Numbered from the stretch's first letter, positions 36,801 to 44,514 are shown. The stretch: 64,000 bases of DNA from Streptomyces sp. Act143 (GCF_003143935.1 NZ_QFRX01000001.1:8677388-8741387); one strand, 5' to 3'. Notes: generated from the letters alone by a model not told the origin. A program made the numbers and translations.

Positions 36801-37377
36801 AGAAGGACGCGGCGGCGACGCGGTGCACCCGCTCCCAGGCGTCGGTCAGTTCGGCGGCGGAGCGACATGCCGACATGCCGATGCCGCCGCCTCCGCCGGT
36901 CGCCTTGAGCATGACCGGGTAGCCGATCTGCGCCGCCTGCGCGAGGGCCTCCGCCGGCGTGGCCAGCAGGCCCGTCCCCGGCGCCAGCGGCACCCCCGCC
37001 GCCTCGGCCGCCGCCCTCGCCGTGTGCTTGGCGCCGAACAGCTCCAGCTGCTCCGGCGTCGGGCCGACGAACACGATCCCGGCCGCCTCGCAGCGGCGCG
37101 CGAAGTCGGCGTCCTCGGACAGGAAGCCGTACCCGGGGTGGACGGCGCCCGCGCCGGTGTCCTTGGCGGCCTTCAGGACCAGGTCGGCGTCGAGGTACGA
37201 CTCCTTCGCGGGGGCGGGTCCCAGTCGTACGGCCGTGTCCGCGAGCCGCACGTGGGGTGCCGAGCGGTCGGGGTCGGAGTACACGGCGACCGTGCGCAGT
37301 CCCAGCTCACGTGCGGTACGGATGATCCGGACCGCGATCTCACCCCGGTTCGCGACCAGCAGCGTGTCGAAGCTCAT
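33865..37377 (-). CDS. Biotin-dependent urea or guanidine carboxylase
   Basis: A 1170-residue multidomain carboxylase. Order: biotin carboxylase (about 1-450, VANRGEIAVRIIRTARELG, EVNTRLQVEHPVTEEIYG), then the KipA/KipI-like carboxyltransferase halves (GRTGYWQVGVPPCGPMDDRA; DYTGDMPVLLGPDGPSLGGF), then a biotinyl domain with EAMKMES, biotin on Lys1130. Classical naming is urea carboxylase. Homologues encoded beside two DUF1989 proteins have been shown to prefer guanidine, with the DUF1989 pair hydrolysing carboxyguanidine to allophanate. Which substrate applies here cannot be read by eye. ATG 37377 overlaps the upstream stop as ATGA. Confidence 0.92.
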   Translation of the reverse strand: MSFDTLLVANRGEIAVRIIRTARELGLRTVAVYSDPDRSAPHVRLADTAVRLGPAPAKESYLDADLVLKAAKDTGAGAVHPGYGFLSEDADFARRCEAAGIVFVGPTPEQLELFGAKHTARAAAEAAGVPLAPGTGLLATPAEALAQAAQIGYPVMLKATGGGGGIGMSACRSAAELTDAWERVHRVAAASFSSAGVFLERLVERARHVEVQVFGDGEGRVVTFGDRDCTLQRRNQKVVEEAPAPHLPDRVRRQLAVSARDLCASVGYRSAGTVEFVYDAAREEAYFLEVNTRLQVEHPVTEEIYGVDLVAWMLRLARGETDVVRAPGPPRGHAVEARVYAEDPTREHRPGAGLLTRVEFPPGVRVDGWVETGTEVTTSYDPLLAKVVAYGSDRAHALRRLDEALARTRLDGIETNLGLVRAALADARFTRATHSTATLASISDPTPRIEIVSGGTLTTVQDWPGRTGYWQVGVPPCGPMDDRAFRLGNQALGNPEGAPGLECTLQGPSLRFTHPTTVCVTGAPAEVTVDGVPVPQWEPLTVPAHATLSIGAPSQHGLRTYVLFAGGLDVPAFLGSASTFTLGRFGGHGGRALRTGDVLHGGAVTTGTPVTDRPSYGSTWHIGAVEGPHAAPEFFTADDIRDFYAADWKVHFNSARTGVRLVGPKPRWARTDGGEAGLHPSNIHDTPYSVGAVDYTGDMPVLLGPDGPSLGGFVCPATVLSTERWKLGQLRPGDTVRFVPVDVDGSARPEIVDGGVLARDGDVTYRRSGDDNLLVEFGPMQLDLALRMRVHALMEAVAEALLDGVADLTPGIRSLQIRTDPQRLPQLELLATVREIVDALPPTDQLVVPSRTVHLPLSWDDPATREAIARYMAGVRDDAPWCPWNIEFIRRVNGLESVHDVHRTVFDAEYLVLGLGDVYLGAPVATPLDPRHRLVTTKYNPARTWTAENSVGIGGAYLCVYGMEGPGGYQFVGRTTQVWSGWQQRGAFEPGSPWLLRFFDRIKWYPVDADELLDLRADIVSGRFVPRIEEGTFSLAEYQAFLAQNADSIREFRTRQQAAFAAERDAWEAAGEFIRAEAAAAPPAPPAEVTVPPGGRLVEAEFAASVWQVNVSPGDEVRAGQPLLALEAMKMESRVHAPADGVVAQILAGPGDQVEAGTALLVLSPTTSGE

Positions 37378-38006
37378 TCGGCGGCCCCGATCGTCATCTC
37401 CACCGCGGTCGGCTCGAAGCCGTTGCAGGGGTTGTTGATCTGCGGGCAGTTGGAGACCAGGACGAGGACGTCGCACTCGGCGCGCAGGGTGAGGGCGAGC
37501 CCCGGCGCCGAGATGCCGTCGACGATGCCGAGGGTGCCGTCCTTCTCGACCGGCACGTTCATGTACCAGTTGATGTTGGAGACGAGGTCGCGTTTGCCGA
37601 GACCGTGCCGGGCGCCCTCGGCGAGGAAGTTGTCCACGCAGGCGTGCTGCGACCAGGTGTGGTGGCCGTACCGCAGGGTGTTGGACTCCTTGGAGCAGGC
37701 GCCGCCGAGCGTGTCGTGCCGGCCGACGTCGTCGGCGACGACCGTCATCAGCGGGGTGTGCTCGTTGGACATCAGCACGCTGCCCGTGGTCAGGAAGATG
37801 CCGCCCTGGGCGTGGACGGTGTCGGGCGCGCTGTAGCGGACGGACGTGTCGTGGGCGTCGTAGACGAGGAAGTCGACGGCCTGGTTGCCGTGCAGGTCGG
37901 TGATGGTGAGCGTGGCGCCCGCCGGGATGACGGACGACCAGGCTGCGCGGGCCGGAACGACGGTCTTCACAGGAACGACGGTCTTCACAGGAACGGCGGA
38001 CGTCAT
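37374..38006 (-). CDS. DUF1989 protein, urea-carboxylase-associated 1 (carboxyguanidine deiminase-type)
   Basis: A 210-residue DUF1989 protein. Conserved metal-site blocks are HGNQAVDFLVYDA, MSNEHTPLMTVVADDVGRHD and GGACSKESNTLRYG, with late NCPQINNPCNGFEPT. In guanidine-using bacteria two such proteins form a heteromeric carboxyguanidine deiminase. The N-terminus carries an unusual repeat, VPVKTVVPVKTVVPA, from a perfect 18-bp DNA duplication (37954-37989). It overlaps the carboxylase by ATGA and its own start overlaps the preceding gene by ATGA. Confidence 0.88.
   Translation of the reverse strand: MTSAVPVKTVVPVKTVVPARAAWSSVIPAGATLTITDLHGNQAVDFLVYDAHDTSVRYSAPDTVHAQGGIFLTTGSVLMSNEHTPLMTVVADDVGRHDTLGGACSKESNTLRYGHHTWSQHACVDNFLAEGARHGLGKRDLVSNINWYMNVPVEKDGTLGIVDGISAPGLALTLRAECDVLVLVSNCPQINNPCNGFEPTAVEMTIGAAE
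37954..37989 (-). repeat. 18-bp perfect tandem duplication inside the DUF1989 gene
   Basis: GGAACGACGGTCTTCACA (plus strand) occurs at 37954-37971 and 37972-37989, followed by a partial third copy. It encodes the repeated VPVKTV at the protein's N-terminus. Confidence 0.9.
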
Positions 38007-38827
38007 GCGAGCCCCCTGGCGGCGAGGAATTCGGCGGTGTTGAGGAAGGCCCGGCGGCCTTCGGGCGTGGCGTCCCACAGGGGGTCGCCGGGCGCGGTCG
38101 GCGCGGCGCGCCAGGCGAGGACCTCCAGCGGGGTGCTGACGTAGCCGGGGCGGGGGTCGGCCGGGTGCGGGACGTTGGCGATCAGCACGGTGACGTCCTG
38201 CTCGGTGCGCAGGGTGACGCTGCCGCCGGGGCCGGCCGAGCCGGTGAAGTCGAGGGTGCCGTCCTCGCGGACCTCGACGCCCTGGAAGAAGGAGAGCGAC
38301 GGGGGCAGGTCGCGGGGTGCGAGGCCGTTCTTGGCGGCGGCCAGCTTGAACAGCTCGCGCCCGGCGGGGGAGGGGGACTGCGGGGTGCCGTCGCCGTACC
38401 GCTGCGCGTTGCGGACGAGGGTGGAGGTGCCGCACAGCGCGTCGTGGCGGCCGGAGGTGTCGGCGACGACGCCGGCGAGGACCCGGCCCTGGTCGGACAG
38501 CAGCAGCCGGCCCTCGCCGAGGTAGGCGTTCCACTGGACCTTCACCGTGTCGGCGACGTTCAGGCGTTCCCAGGGGCGGTCCGCCGCGTACAGCAGCAGG
38601 TGGGCGCAGGCGTCGCCGCGCAGGTCGGTCAGGCGCAGTTCGGTGCCGCGGGCCAGTACCCGGTGGGTGTAGCCGCCGCCGGCCACCGTCTCGGCCCACA
38701 CCAGGTGCCCCGCCGCGCAGGGCGGTTCCGGCCAGTCGGCGGCCGGTACCACCGGCATGGCCTCGGTGTGCGTGCCCTCCTGGGCACGTGCGTGATCACG
38801 CGCTCCGTACGTGGTCGCTGTCGCCAT
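38003..38827 (-). CDS. DUF1989 protein, urea-carboxylase-associated 2 (carboxyguanidine deiminase-type)
   Basis: A 274-residue DUF1989 protein, the larger partner of the pair and the first gene of the operon. Family blocks: RGTELRLTDLRGDACAHLLLY, LLSDQGRVLAGVVADTSGRHD, CGTSTLVRNAQRYGDG and NVPHPADPRPGY. ATG 38827 follows GGAGGTCCCGCA. A perfect operator-like dyad lies 41 bases upstream. Expected role with its partner: converting carboxyguanidine to allophanate. The catalytic role is inferred from published guanidine pathways, not from a visible active site. Confidence 0.88.
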   Translation of the reverse strand: MATATTYGARDHARAQEGTHTEAMPVVPAADWPEPPCAAGHLVWAETVAGGGYTHRVLARGTELRLTDLRGDACAHLLLYAADRPWERLNVADTVKVQWNAYLGEGRLLLSDQGRVLAGVVADTSGRHDALCGTSTLVRNAQRYGDGTPQSPSPAGRELFKLAAAKNGLAPRDLPPSLSFFQGVEVREDGTLDFTGSAGPGGSVTLRTEQDVTVLIANVPHPADPRPGYVSTPLEVLAWRAAPTAPGDPLWDATPEGRRAFLNTAEFLAARGLA

Positions 38828-38868
38828 TGCGGGACCTCCGGCTCCGGGGGCTGGGTGTCGTACGACGT

Positions 38869-38890
38869 ATTTCTGTCGTGTGACAGAAAT
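38869..38890. promoter_or_regulatory. Perfect inverted repeat, likely TetR operator (site 1)
   Basis: ATTTCTGTC (38869-38877) and GACAGAAAT (38882-38890) are perfect 9-bp arms with a 4-base spacer. The dyad is between the divergent DUF1989 operon and the TetR gene. A near-identical element lies at 47041-47062 before the APC permease. Confidence 0.8.
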
Positions 38891-39011
38891 TAGAGGCAGG
38901 GCGGGTCGCCGGGATTGCCCATGTGTTGCACGGTGGTTACCGACCTCTCACCCGGGCCGCCGGACGCGTCCCGAAGATCGTCGGGCGGCGCCCTGTGCGA
39001 GGATCGAACGC

Positions 39012-39638
39012 ATGGGGACGACAGGTGGGCGGCGGGTCGGCAGGCCGCGGGTGGCGCAGCGGGCCGACAGCGGGCTGGAGCCGCGCGACGAACTGCTTGC
39101 CGCCGCGGCCGAGTTGTTCACCACGCGGGGCTACGCGGCCACCACCACCCGGGCCGTCGCCGAGCGGGCGGGCATGCGGCAGGCCTCCATGTACCACTAC
39201 GTCTCCGGCAAGGAGGAGCTGCTCGCCCGGCTCCTGGAGTCCACCGTCACCCCGTCCCTGGGGTACGCCCGTGAGCTGCTCGCCGACGACGCGACCCCGG
39301 CCGCGGACCGGCTCCGGGAGCTGTGCCGTGCCGATGTCGAGCTGCTGTGCGGCGGCCCGTACAACCTCGGCGGGCTGTACCTGCTGCCCGAGGTGCGCTC
39401 CGAGCGGTTCGCCGGGTTCCGCGCCGTGCGCGCCGAACTCAAGGACGCCTACCGTCAGTTGCTCGCCGCGACCGAGGCCGGGAGCGCGCTCGCCAAGAGT
39501 GAGCTCGATCTCCGTACCGACCTGGTCTTCGGGTTGATCGAGGGCGTCATCCTCGTGCACCGCTCCGACCCCGAGCGGCCGGTGTCGGTGTTCGCGGAGG
39601 CGACGGCCGACGCGGCGCTGCGCATCGCCGGGGTCTGA
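39012..39638 (+). CDS. TetR-family repressor of the urea/guanidine operon
   Basis: A 208-residue regulator. The N-terminal helix-turn-helix is RDELLAAAAELFTTRGYAAT then TRAVAERAGMRQASMYHYVSGKEELLARLL, the TetR signature. The C-terminal ligand domain follows (residues 80-208). ATG 39012 is chosen; upstream codons are not conserved in style. It is divergent from the DUF1989/carboxylase operon, so it is the obvious candidate to bind the 9-4-9 dyad at 38869. The inducer may be guanidine, urea or a product, but this is inference. Confidence 0.9.
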   Translation: MGTTGGRRVGRPRVAQRADSGLEPRDELLAAAAELFTTRGYAATTTRAVAERAGMRQASMYHYVSGKEELLARLLESTVTPSLGYARELLADDATPAADRLRELCRADVELLCGGPYNLGGLYLLPEVRSERFAGFRAVRAELKDAYRQLLAATEAGSALAKSELDLRTDLVFGLIEGVILVHRSDPERPVSVFAEATADAALRIAGV

Positions 39639-39908
39639 ACCGGCGTACCGGAAGCGGACCTTCACTCGTCACGGTGAGTGGCTTTCGCATGCCTGTACGC
39701 CGTGACACACCGTGTACGAGTGGCGGCGCAGCGTGTAAATGGGGACGAGAGTACTCCTGTCGCGGGGGCGATTTCAGGGGCTTGCTGAATATGACACGGC
39801 GATGATCCGGTCGGACTAAGCTCGCCCGCAGCGCACCGAGTTGAGATGTATTCGGGCGCTTGTTCCCTAAATATGCGCCTCCCAGCCGATATGTTTCAGA
39901 GGGTCTAC

Positions 39909-41486
39909 ATGGTGAGTGTTCAATCCCCACCCGGACGCCGTGAACTTCCCTACGCGCGCGTGCTGTTGCTCCCCGCGATATTGATGGCCGCGGCGACCGG
40001 AGCCGCAGCCGCCGTCGTGTCGGAGCCCGCCCGCGCGGCCGTCGGCTGGTGCGGCGGCGTCGCCATGCTCCTGGTGCTCGCGGCGGCGGCCGAAGCGGTA
40101 CGTCGCGGCCGGGCCCTGCGTGACCTGCGGGCCGAGCACGCTCGTCACGCCGCGTATCTGGAACGCCGGGTCGCCTCCCACGAGGAGGACCTGCTCCGCT
40201 TCGCCAAGGAGGTCGTGCCCGCCGCGATCTACCGGTTGCGATCCGGAAATTCCCCCGGTGAGGTGATTCGCCGACTCGACGCCATCGACCCGTCCTACCG
40301 CGAACTCCCCGCGTCGCAGGTGATGGTGCTCCAGACGGTGCTCGAGATCATCGACCGCGAGGAAGCCCTGCGCGACTCCGCCCAGCGCTCCTTCGTCAGC
40401 ATCGCCCGCCGCGTCCAGGCCATCGTCCACCAGCAGAACAAGGAACTCCGGGAGATGGAGGAGGACCACGGCCGCAACCCCGAGGTCTTCGACGACCTCC
40501 TGCGCATCGACCACGGCACCGCGCTGATCGGCCGCCTCGCCGACTCCATCTCCGTGCTCGGCGGCGGCCGCCCCGGCCGTCAGTGGCCCGACCCCGTCCC
40601 GCTGTACAGCGTGCTGCGCGGCGGCATGTCCCGCATCCTGGAGTACCGCCGTATCAAGCTCGACTCCATCGCCCAGGTCAACATCCGCGGCATCTCCGTG
40701 GAGCCGGTCATCCACGCGGTCGCCGAGCTCCTGGACAACGCCACGCGCTACTCGCCGCCGCAGACCAAGGTCCACGTCACCGCGACCGAGGTGCAGACCG
40801 GCGTCGCCATCGAGATCGAGGACGCCGGCGTCAGCTTCAGCGAGGAGGCCCGCAACAAGGCCGAGGGCATGCTGGAGCGGGCCCAGGCCGGCGTCGACCT
40901 CCAGGACCTGGGCGACGCCCCGCGGCTGGGCCTGGCCGTCGTCGGACGCCTGTGCTCACAGTTCAACATGCAGGTCTCGCTGCGGAGTTCGGCGTACGGC
41001 GGAGTCCGCGCCGTACTCATCGTCCCGCGCGAGATGATGACCAGCGATCCGGCCCCCGGACTCGCCCATGGCATCGGCGCGGGCGCCGTGCCGAAGACCG
41101 AAGGTGCGCTCGAAGGTCCCAAGCGCGCACCGAAGAGGCGGCGCCCCACCAGCCCCCGTATCCCGGCCACCGTGTCCATGGAGGACGAGGTTCCCGAGGT
41201 GACCGAGTGGACGGCCGGAGGGCTGCCGCAGCGCCGCAGCCGGGTCAAGATCCCGCTTAGCCAGCGGCTCGCCGAGCAGGCCGCCGCCGAGAAGGCCGAG
41301 CGGGAGGGCAAGCCGTCCATCTGGTCGACGCCCGCGCCCGAGCCCGACAAGAAGGAACCCGAACCCGGTCTGTGGGTCGAGGCGTTCTGGAACGGGCTCA
41401 AGGGTGATCCGGACCCGACCGCACTCACCCAGCAGACCACCGAGCCGGCCCGTGTCGAGGCCGACGACGAGAGGGACCACACGTGA
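39909..41486 (+). CDS. cvnA: Conservon sensor-kinase-like protein CvnA
   Basis: A 525-residue membrane protein, first of a conservon (cvn) operon. Two N-terminal hydrophobic segments (about 17-38 and 45-62) are followed by a coiled region and a histidine-kinase-type ATPase domain with N-box AELLDNATRYSPP (Asn277) and G-box-like LGLAVVGRL. A clear phospho-acceptor histidine box is not evident. The last 170 residues are Pro/Lys/Glu-rich and disordered. ATG 39909 or GTG 39912 is the start. In S. coelicolor such proteins form a membrane complex with CvnB-D resembling a G-protein-coupled system. The 270-base upstream gap is unusually AT-rich near 39780-39900. Confidence 0.92.
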   Translation: MVSVQSPPGRRELPYARVLLLPAILMAAATGAAAAVVSEPARAAVGWCGGVAMLLVLAAAAEAVRRGRALRDLRAEHARHAAYLERRVASHEEDLLRFAKEVVPAAIYRLRSGNSPGEVIRRLDAIDPSYRELPASQVMVLQTVLEIIDREEALRDSAQRSFVSIARRVQAIVHQQNKELREMEEDHGRNPEVFDDLLRIDHGTALIGRLADSISVLGGGRPGRQWPDPVPLYSVLRGGMSRILEYRRIKLDSIAQVNIRGISVEPVIHAVAELLDNATRYSPPQTKVHVTATEVQTGVAIEIEDAGVSFSEEARNKAEGMLERAQAGVDLQDLGDAPRLGLAVVGRLCSQFNMQVSLRSSAYGGVRAVLIVPREMMTSDPAPGLAHGIGAGAVPKTEGALEGPKRAPKRRRPTSPRIPATVSMEDEVPEVTEWTAGGLPQRRSRVKIPLSQRLAEQAAAEKAEREGKPSIWSTPAPEPDKKEPEPGLWVEAFWNGLKGDPDPTALTQQTTEPARVEADDERDHT

Positions 41487-41890
41487 TCCAGCAGCGCGCC
41501 AACTTCGACTGGATGCTCAAGGATCTCGCCGACGGCGTACCGGGCATCGAGATGATCGTGGTGCTCTCCGCCGACGGCCTGCGCATCGCGCGCCACGGCG
41601 GCGACCCGGACGCCGCCGACCGCGTCGCCGCGGCCTGCGCGGGGCTCCAGAGCCTGGCCGGGGCCGTCGCCCACGAGATCCCGGGCAGCGACGGCCGGAT
41701 GAAGATGGTCCTCATCGAGATCAACGGCGGCTACTTCTATCTGATGGCCGCGGGCCCCAACGCCTACCTCGCGGTCCTGTCCGACGTGGTCGCCGAACCA
41801 GGTCTGATGAGCAACAGAATGCGTGACCTGGTCGTCCGGATCGGGGCCCATCTCACCAGTCCGCCCAGGCGCAACGGCCAGACCGTATGA
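41483..41890 (+). CDS. cvnB: Conservon roadblock/LC7 protein CvnB
   Basis: A 135-residue roadblock/LC7 domain protein (FDWMLKDLADGVPGIEMIVV, GLRIARHGG, LIEINGGYFYLMAAG). The family often regulates small GTPases, here CvnD. GTG 41483 overlaps the cvnA stop as GTGA, and its own stop overlaps cvnC as ATGA, so translation is coupled along the operon. Confidence 0.94.
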   Translation: MIQQRANFDWMLKDLADGVPGIEMIVVLSADGLRIARHGGDPDAADRVAAACAGLQSLAGAVAHEIPGSDGRMKMVLIEINGGYFYLMAAGPNAYLAVLSDVVAEPGLMSNRMRDLVVRIGAHLTSPPRRNGQTV

Positions 41891-42294
41891 CTCCTCCGCA
41901 ACGCCGGCGGCGATACCCCAGCGAAGAAGCGGTCGAACCGGTCCCGAAGCCTGCGGGCGAGGGCATCGGAAAGCGGCCCCCGGAACGCCTCTACGTGGTC
42001 GCGGGACCGGACGGCGAACGCGCCGACCTCGACCTCGTCACCTTAATCGTGGCGCGCGCCGACCCACCGCCCTCCGCGACGCCCGAGCAGACGGCGATGC
42101 TCCGGCTCACCACGGCCCCCCTGTCGGTGGCCGAGCTCTCGGCCTATCTCAACCTGCCGTTCAGTGTGGTGACCGTGCTGCTCACCGAGATGCTGGCGGC
42201 CGGACTGGTGCAGGCGCGCGCCCCGATCGTCCGGCAGGCGCTCCCCGACCGTTCCCTCCTCGAAGCGGTGATGCATGGACTTCAAAGGCTCTGA
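41887..42294 (+). CDS. cvnC: Conservon DUF742 protein CvnC, with an in-frame TTA codon
   Basis: A 135-residue DUF742 protein. The N-terminus is Pro/Arg/Glu-rich; the rest is a winged-helix-like fold (PEQTAMLRLTTAPLSVAELS, LNLPFSVVTVLLTEMLAAG). Codon 53 (42043-42045) is TTA, in VTLIV; TTA is read in Streptomyces only by the developmentally controlled bldA tRNA. The gene ends 20 bases into cvnD. Confidence 0.93.
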   Translation: MTPPQRRRRYPSEEAVEPVPKPAGEGIGKRPPERLYVVAGPDGERADLDLVTLIVARADPPPSATPEQTAMLRLTTAPLSVAELSAYLNLPFSVVTVLLTEMLAAGLVQARAPIVRQALPDRSLLEAVMHGLQRL

Positions 42295-42895
42295 CACCAT
42301 CCCCGGACCACGCACAGAGGATCATCTGCCGCACACGGCCCAGGCCGCGGTGAAGATCGTGATCGTGGGCGGCTTCGGAGTCGGCAAGACGACGATGGTC
42401 GGCTCGGTCAGCGAGATCAGGCCGCTGACCACCGAGGAGACCATGACGCAGGCCGGCGTCGGGGTCGACGACAACTACGGCTCCGAGACCAAGACGGCCA
42501 CCACCGTGGCCATGGACTTCGGCCGCATCAGCATCACCGACCAGCTCGTGCTGTACCTGTTCGGCACCCCCGGCCAGGAACGCTTCTGGTTCCTGTGGAA
42601 CGGCCTGTTCGAAGGCGCGCTCGGCGCGGTGGTGCTGGTCGACACCCGCCGCCTGGAGGTCAGCTTCGACGTCATAGGCCGGCTGGAGGAGCGCGGAGTG
42701 CCCTTCGTCGTCGCCGTCAACAGCTTCCCGGACGGGCCCCGTTACCCCATCGCGGACCTGCGCACCGCGCTCGACCTGTCCGAGGAGATCCCCATCGTGG
42801 AGTGCGACGCGCGCCGCCGGGCGTCCAGCCGCGACGTGCTGATGACGCTGATGCGCTTCCTGCACTCGCTCGCCATGACGGGCGCCCTCACCTGA
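42275..42895 (+). CDS. cvnD: Conservon small GTPase CvnD
   Basis: A 206-residue Ras-like GTPase. Walker A is GGFGVGKTT (32-40), switch II region FGTPGQERFW (96-105) with Gln101 retained, and base-recognition area FVVAVNSF instead of classical NKxD. It is expected to cycle at the membrane with CvnA/B/C. ATG 42275 lies inside the cvnC end, giving strong coupling. Confidence 0.95.
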   Translation: MDFKGSDTIPGPRTEDHLPHTAQAAVKIVIVGGFGVGKTTMVGSVSEIRPLTTEETMTQAGVGVDDNYGSETKTATTVAMDFGRISITDQLVLYLFGTPGQERFWFLWNGLFEGALGAVVLVDTRRLEVSFDVIGRLEERGVPFVVAVNSFPDGPRYPIADLRTALDLSEEIPIVECDARRRASSRDVLMTLMRFLHSLAMTGALT

Positions 42896-42993
42896 CGCCG
42901 TGACGGGCCCCCGCCCCCGACCGGAGGCCCTGGCGGGCGCCGCCGCCCGACCTCAACTCCCCATGCAACCGGATCCACTTCGGAGCGACCACA

Positions 42994-44514
42994 GTGACGC
43001 CTGAATCCCACTCCCTGACCGGTGCCGGCCCCACGGCCGGCCCACCCCCCGGCTGCCCCGCCCACAACCTGGGCCCCGGGGGACTGCACAGGCTGTACGG
43101 CCCCGAGGCGGAGGACCTCGAAGGGCTCTACGAGAGACTCCGCGAGGAACACGGTCCGGTGGCGCCCGTGCTGCTCCACGACGACATCCCGATGTGGATC
43201 GTCCTCGGCCACGCGGAGAACCTCCACATGGTCGGCACGCCCTCGCACTTCTGCCGGGACAGCCGCATCTGGACCCCGCAGATCGAGGGCATGGTCAAGC
43301 CCGATCACCCGATGATGCCGCACATCGCCTGGGCGCCCATCTGCTCCTACGCCGAGGGCGACGAGCACCTGCGGCTGCGCGGCGCGGTCACCGGCGCCAT
43401 GTCGACCATCGACCACCGGGCCGTCCGCCGGCACATCAACCGCTACACCCAGCGTCTGGTGAACGAGTTCTGCGAGTCCGGCGAGGCCGACCTCATGAGC
43501 CAGTTCGCCGAGCACCTGCCGATGGCCATCCTGTGCGAGATCCTCGGCATGCCGGACGAGTACTCCGACCGGCTCGTACAGGCCACCCGCGACCTCCTCA
43601 AGGGCACCGAGACCGCCAACGCCAGCCAGGGGTACGTCATGTCCGTGCTCCAGCGGCTCGCCGAACGCCGCCGGAAGGAGCCCCTGGAGGACATCGCCAG
43701 CCATCTCGTCCTGCACCCGGCGAAGCTCACCGACGACGAGGTCACCACCCACCTCTGGCTCGTGCTCATGGCCGCCTACGAGGCCACCGTCAACCTCATC
43801 GGCAACGTCCTGCGCGCGGTGCTCACCAATCCGGGCTTCCGCGCCCAGCTCAACGGCGGCCAGATGACGGTCCCGCAGGCGGTCGAGCAGTCCCTGTGGG
43901 ACGAGCCGCCGTTCAGCACCGTCTTCGCCTACTACGCCAAGCAGGACACCGAGTTGGGCGGCCAGCGCATCCGCAAGGGCGACGGTCTGCTCTTCGGCAT
44001 CGCCCCGGGCAACGTCGACCCCCGGGTCCGCCCCGACCTGAGCGCCAACATGCAGGGCAACCGCTCCCACCTCGCCTTCGGCGGCGGACCGCACGAGTGC
44101 CCCGGTCAGGACATCGCCCGTGGCATCGCCGACACCGGTGTCGACGCACTGCTCATGCGGCTACCGGACGTCCAACTCGACTGCGAGGAGGACGAGTTGG
44201 AGTGGCGGCAGACGATCTCCTCACGGCACCTGGTGGAACTGCCCGTCCGGTTCGAGCCCAAGCCGCAGCAGGACGTCATGCAGAAGCCGGGCCACGCGCC
44301 GGTGCCGCAGCAGCGGCCCGCCTGGCAGGTCGGCACGGAACCGGCCGAGCCGACCGCGCCCACGGCGCCGGTGACGCCGGTGGCGGCGGAACCCCGGCCG
44401 ACCGCCTCCGCCGCCGCACCGCAGCCGCTCGCGCCGACGTCCGAACCGACGTCCGAGCCCGTCCGTCCGATGGGGGCCTGGCGAAGGTTCCTGCGCTGGT
44501 GGCGGGGCTACTGA
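42994..44514 (+). CDS. Conservon cytochrome P450, CYP157-like, lacking the ExxR motif
   Basis: A 506-residue P450 downstream of cvnD. Heme ligand loop FGGGPHECPGQ places Cys369; the I-helix has AAYEATV (260-266). In the K-helix, where nearly all P450s have ExxR, this protein has EQSLW (298-302), so the conserved Glu and Arg are replaced by Gln and Trp. That substitution is reported for the CYP157 family. After the P450 fold (about residue 420) there is a Pro/Ala/Thr-rich linker and a basic, Trp-rich end, MGAWRRFLRWWRGY. GTG 42994 starts 98 bases after cvnD. Substrate unknown; the closest ferredoxin gene in the window is the one beside arc. Confidence 0.92.
   Translation: MTPESHSLTGAGPTAGPPPGCPAHNLGPGGLHRLYGPEAEDLEGLYERLREEHGPVAPVLLHDDIPMWIVLGHAENLHMVGTPSHFCRDSRIWTPQIEGMVKPDHPMMPHIAWAPICSYAEGDEHLRLRGAVTGAMSTIDHRAVRRHINRYTQRLVNEFCESGEADLMSQFAEHLPMAILCEILGMPDEYSDRLVQATRDLLKGTETANASQGYVMSVLQRLAERRRKEPLEDIASHLVLHPAKLTDDEVTTHLWLVLMAAYEATVNLIGNVLRAVLTNPGFRAQLNGGQMTVPQAVEQSLWDEPPFSTVFAYYAKQDTELGGQRIRKGDGLLFGIAPGNVDPRVRPDLSANMQGNRSHLAFGGGPHECPGQDIARGIADTGVDALLMRLPDVQLDCEEDELEWRQTISSRHLVELPVRFEPKPQQDVMQKPGHAPVPQQRPAWQVGTEPAEPTAPTAPVTPVAAEPRPTASAAAPQPLAPTSEPTSEPVRPMGAWRRFLRWWRGY

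Noticed and set aside
34426..37836. An 1136-codon plus-strand open frame opposite the biotin carboxylase
   Set aside because: No recognisable motif and biased, repetitive composition; the minus strand has a full three-domain carboxylase.
38828..39011. Guanidine-I (ykkC) riboswitch upstream of the DUF1989 operon
   Set aside because: After the operator only about 41 bases remain before the start codon, and I see no aptamer-like conserved blocks.
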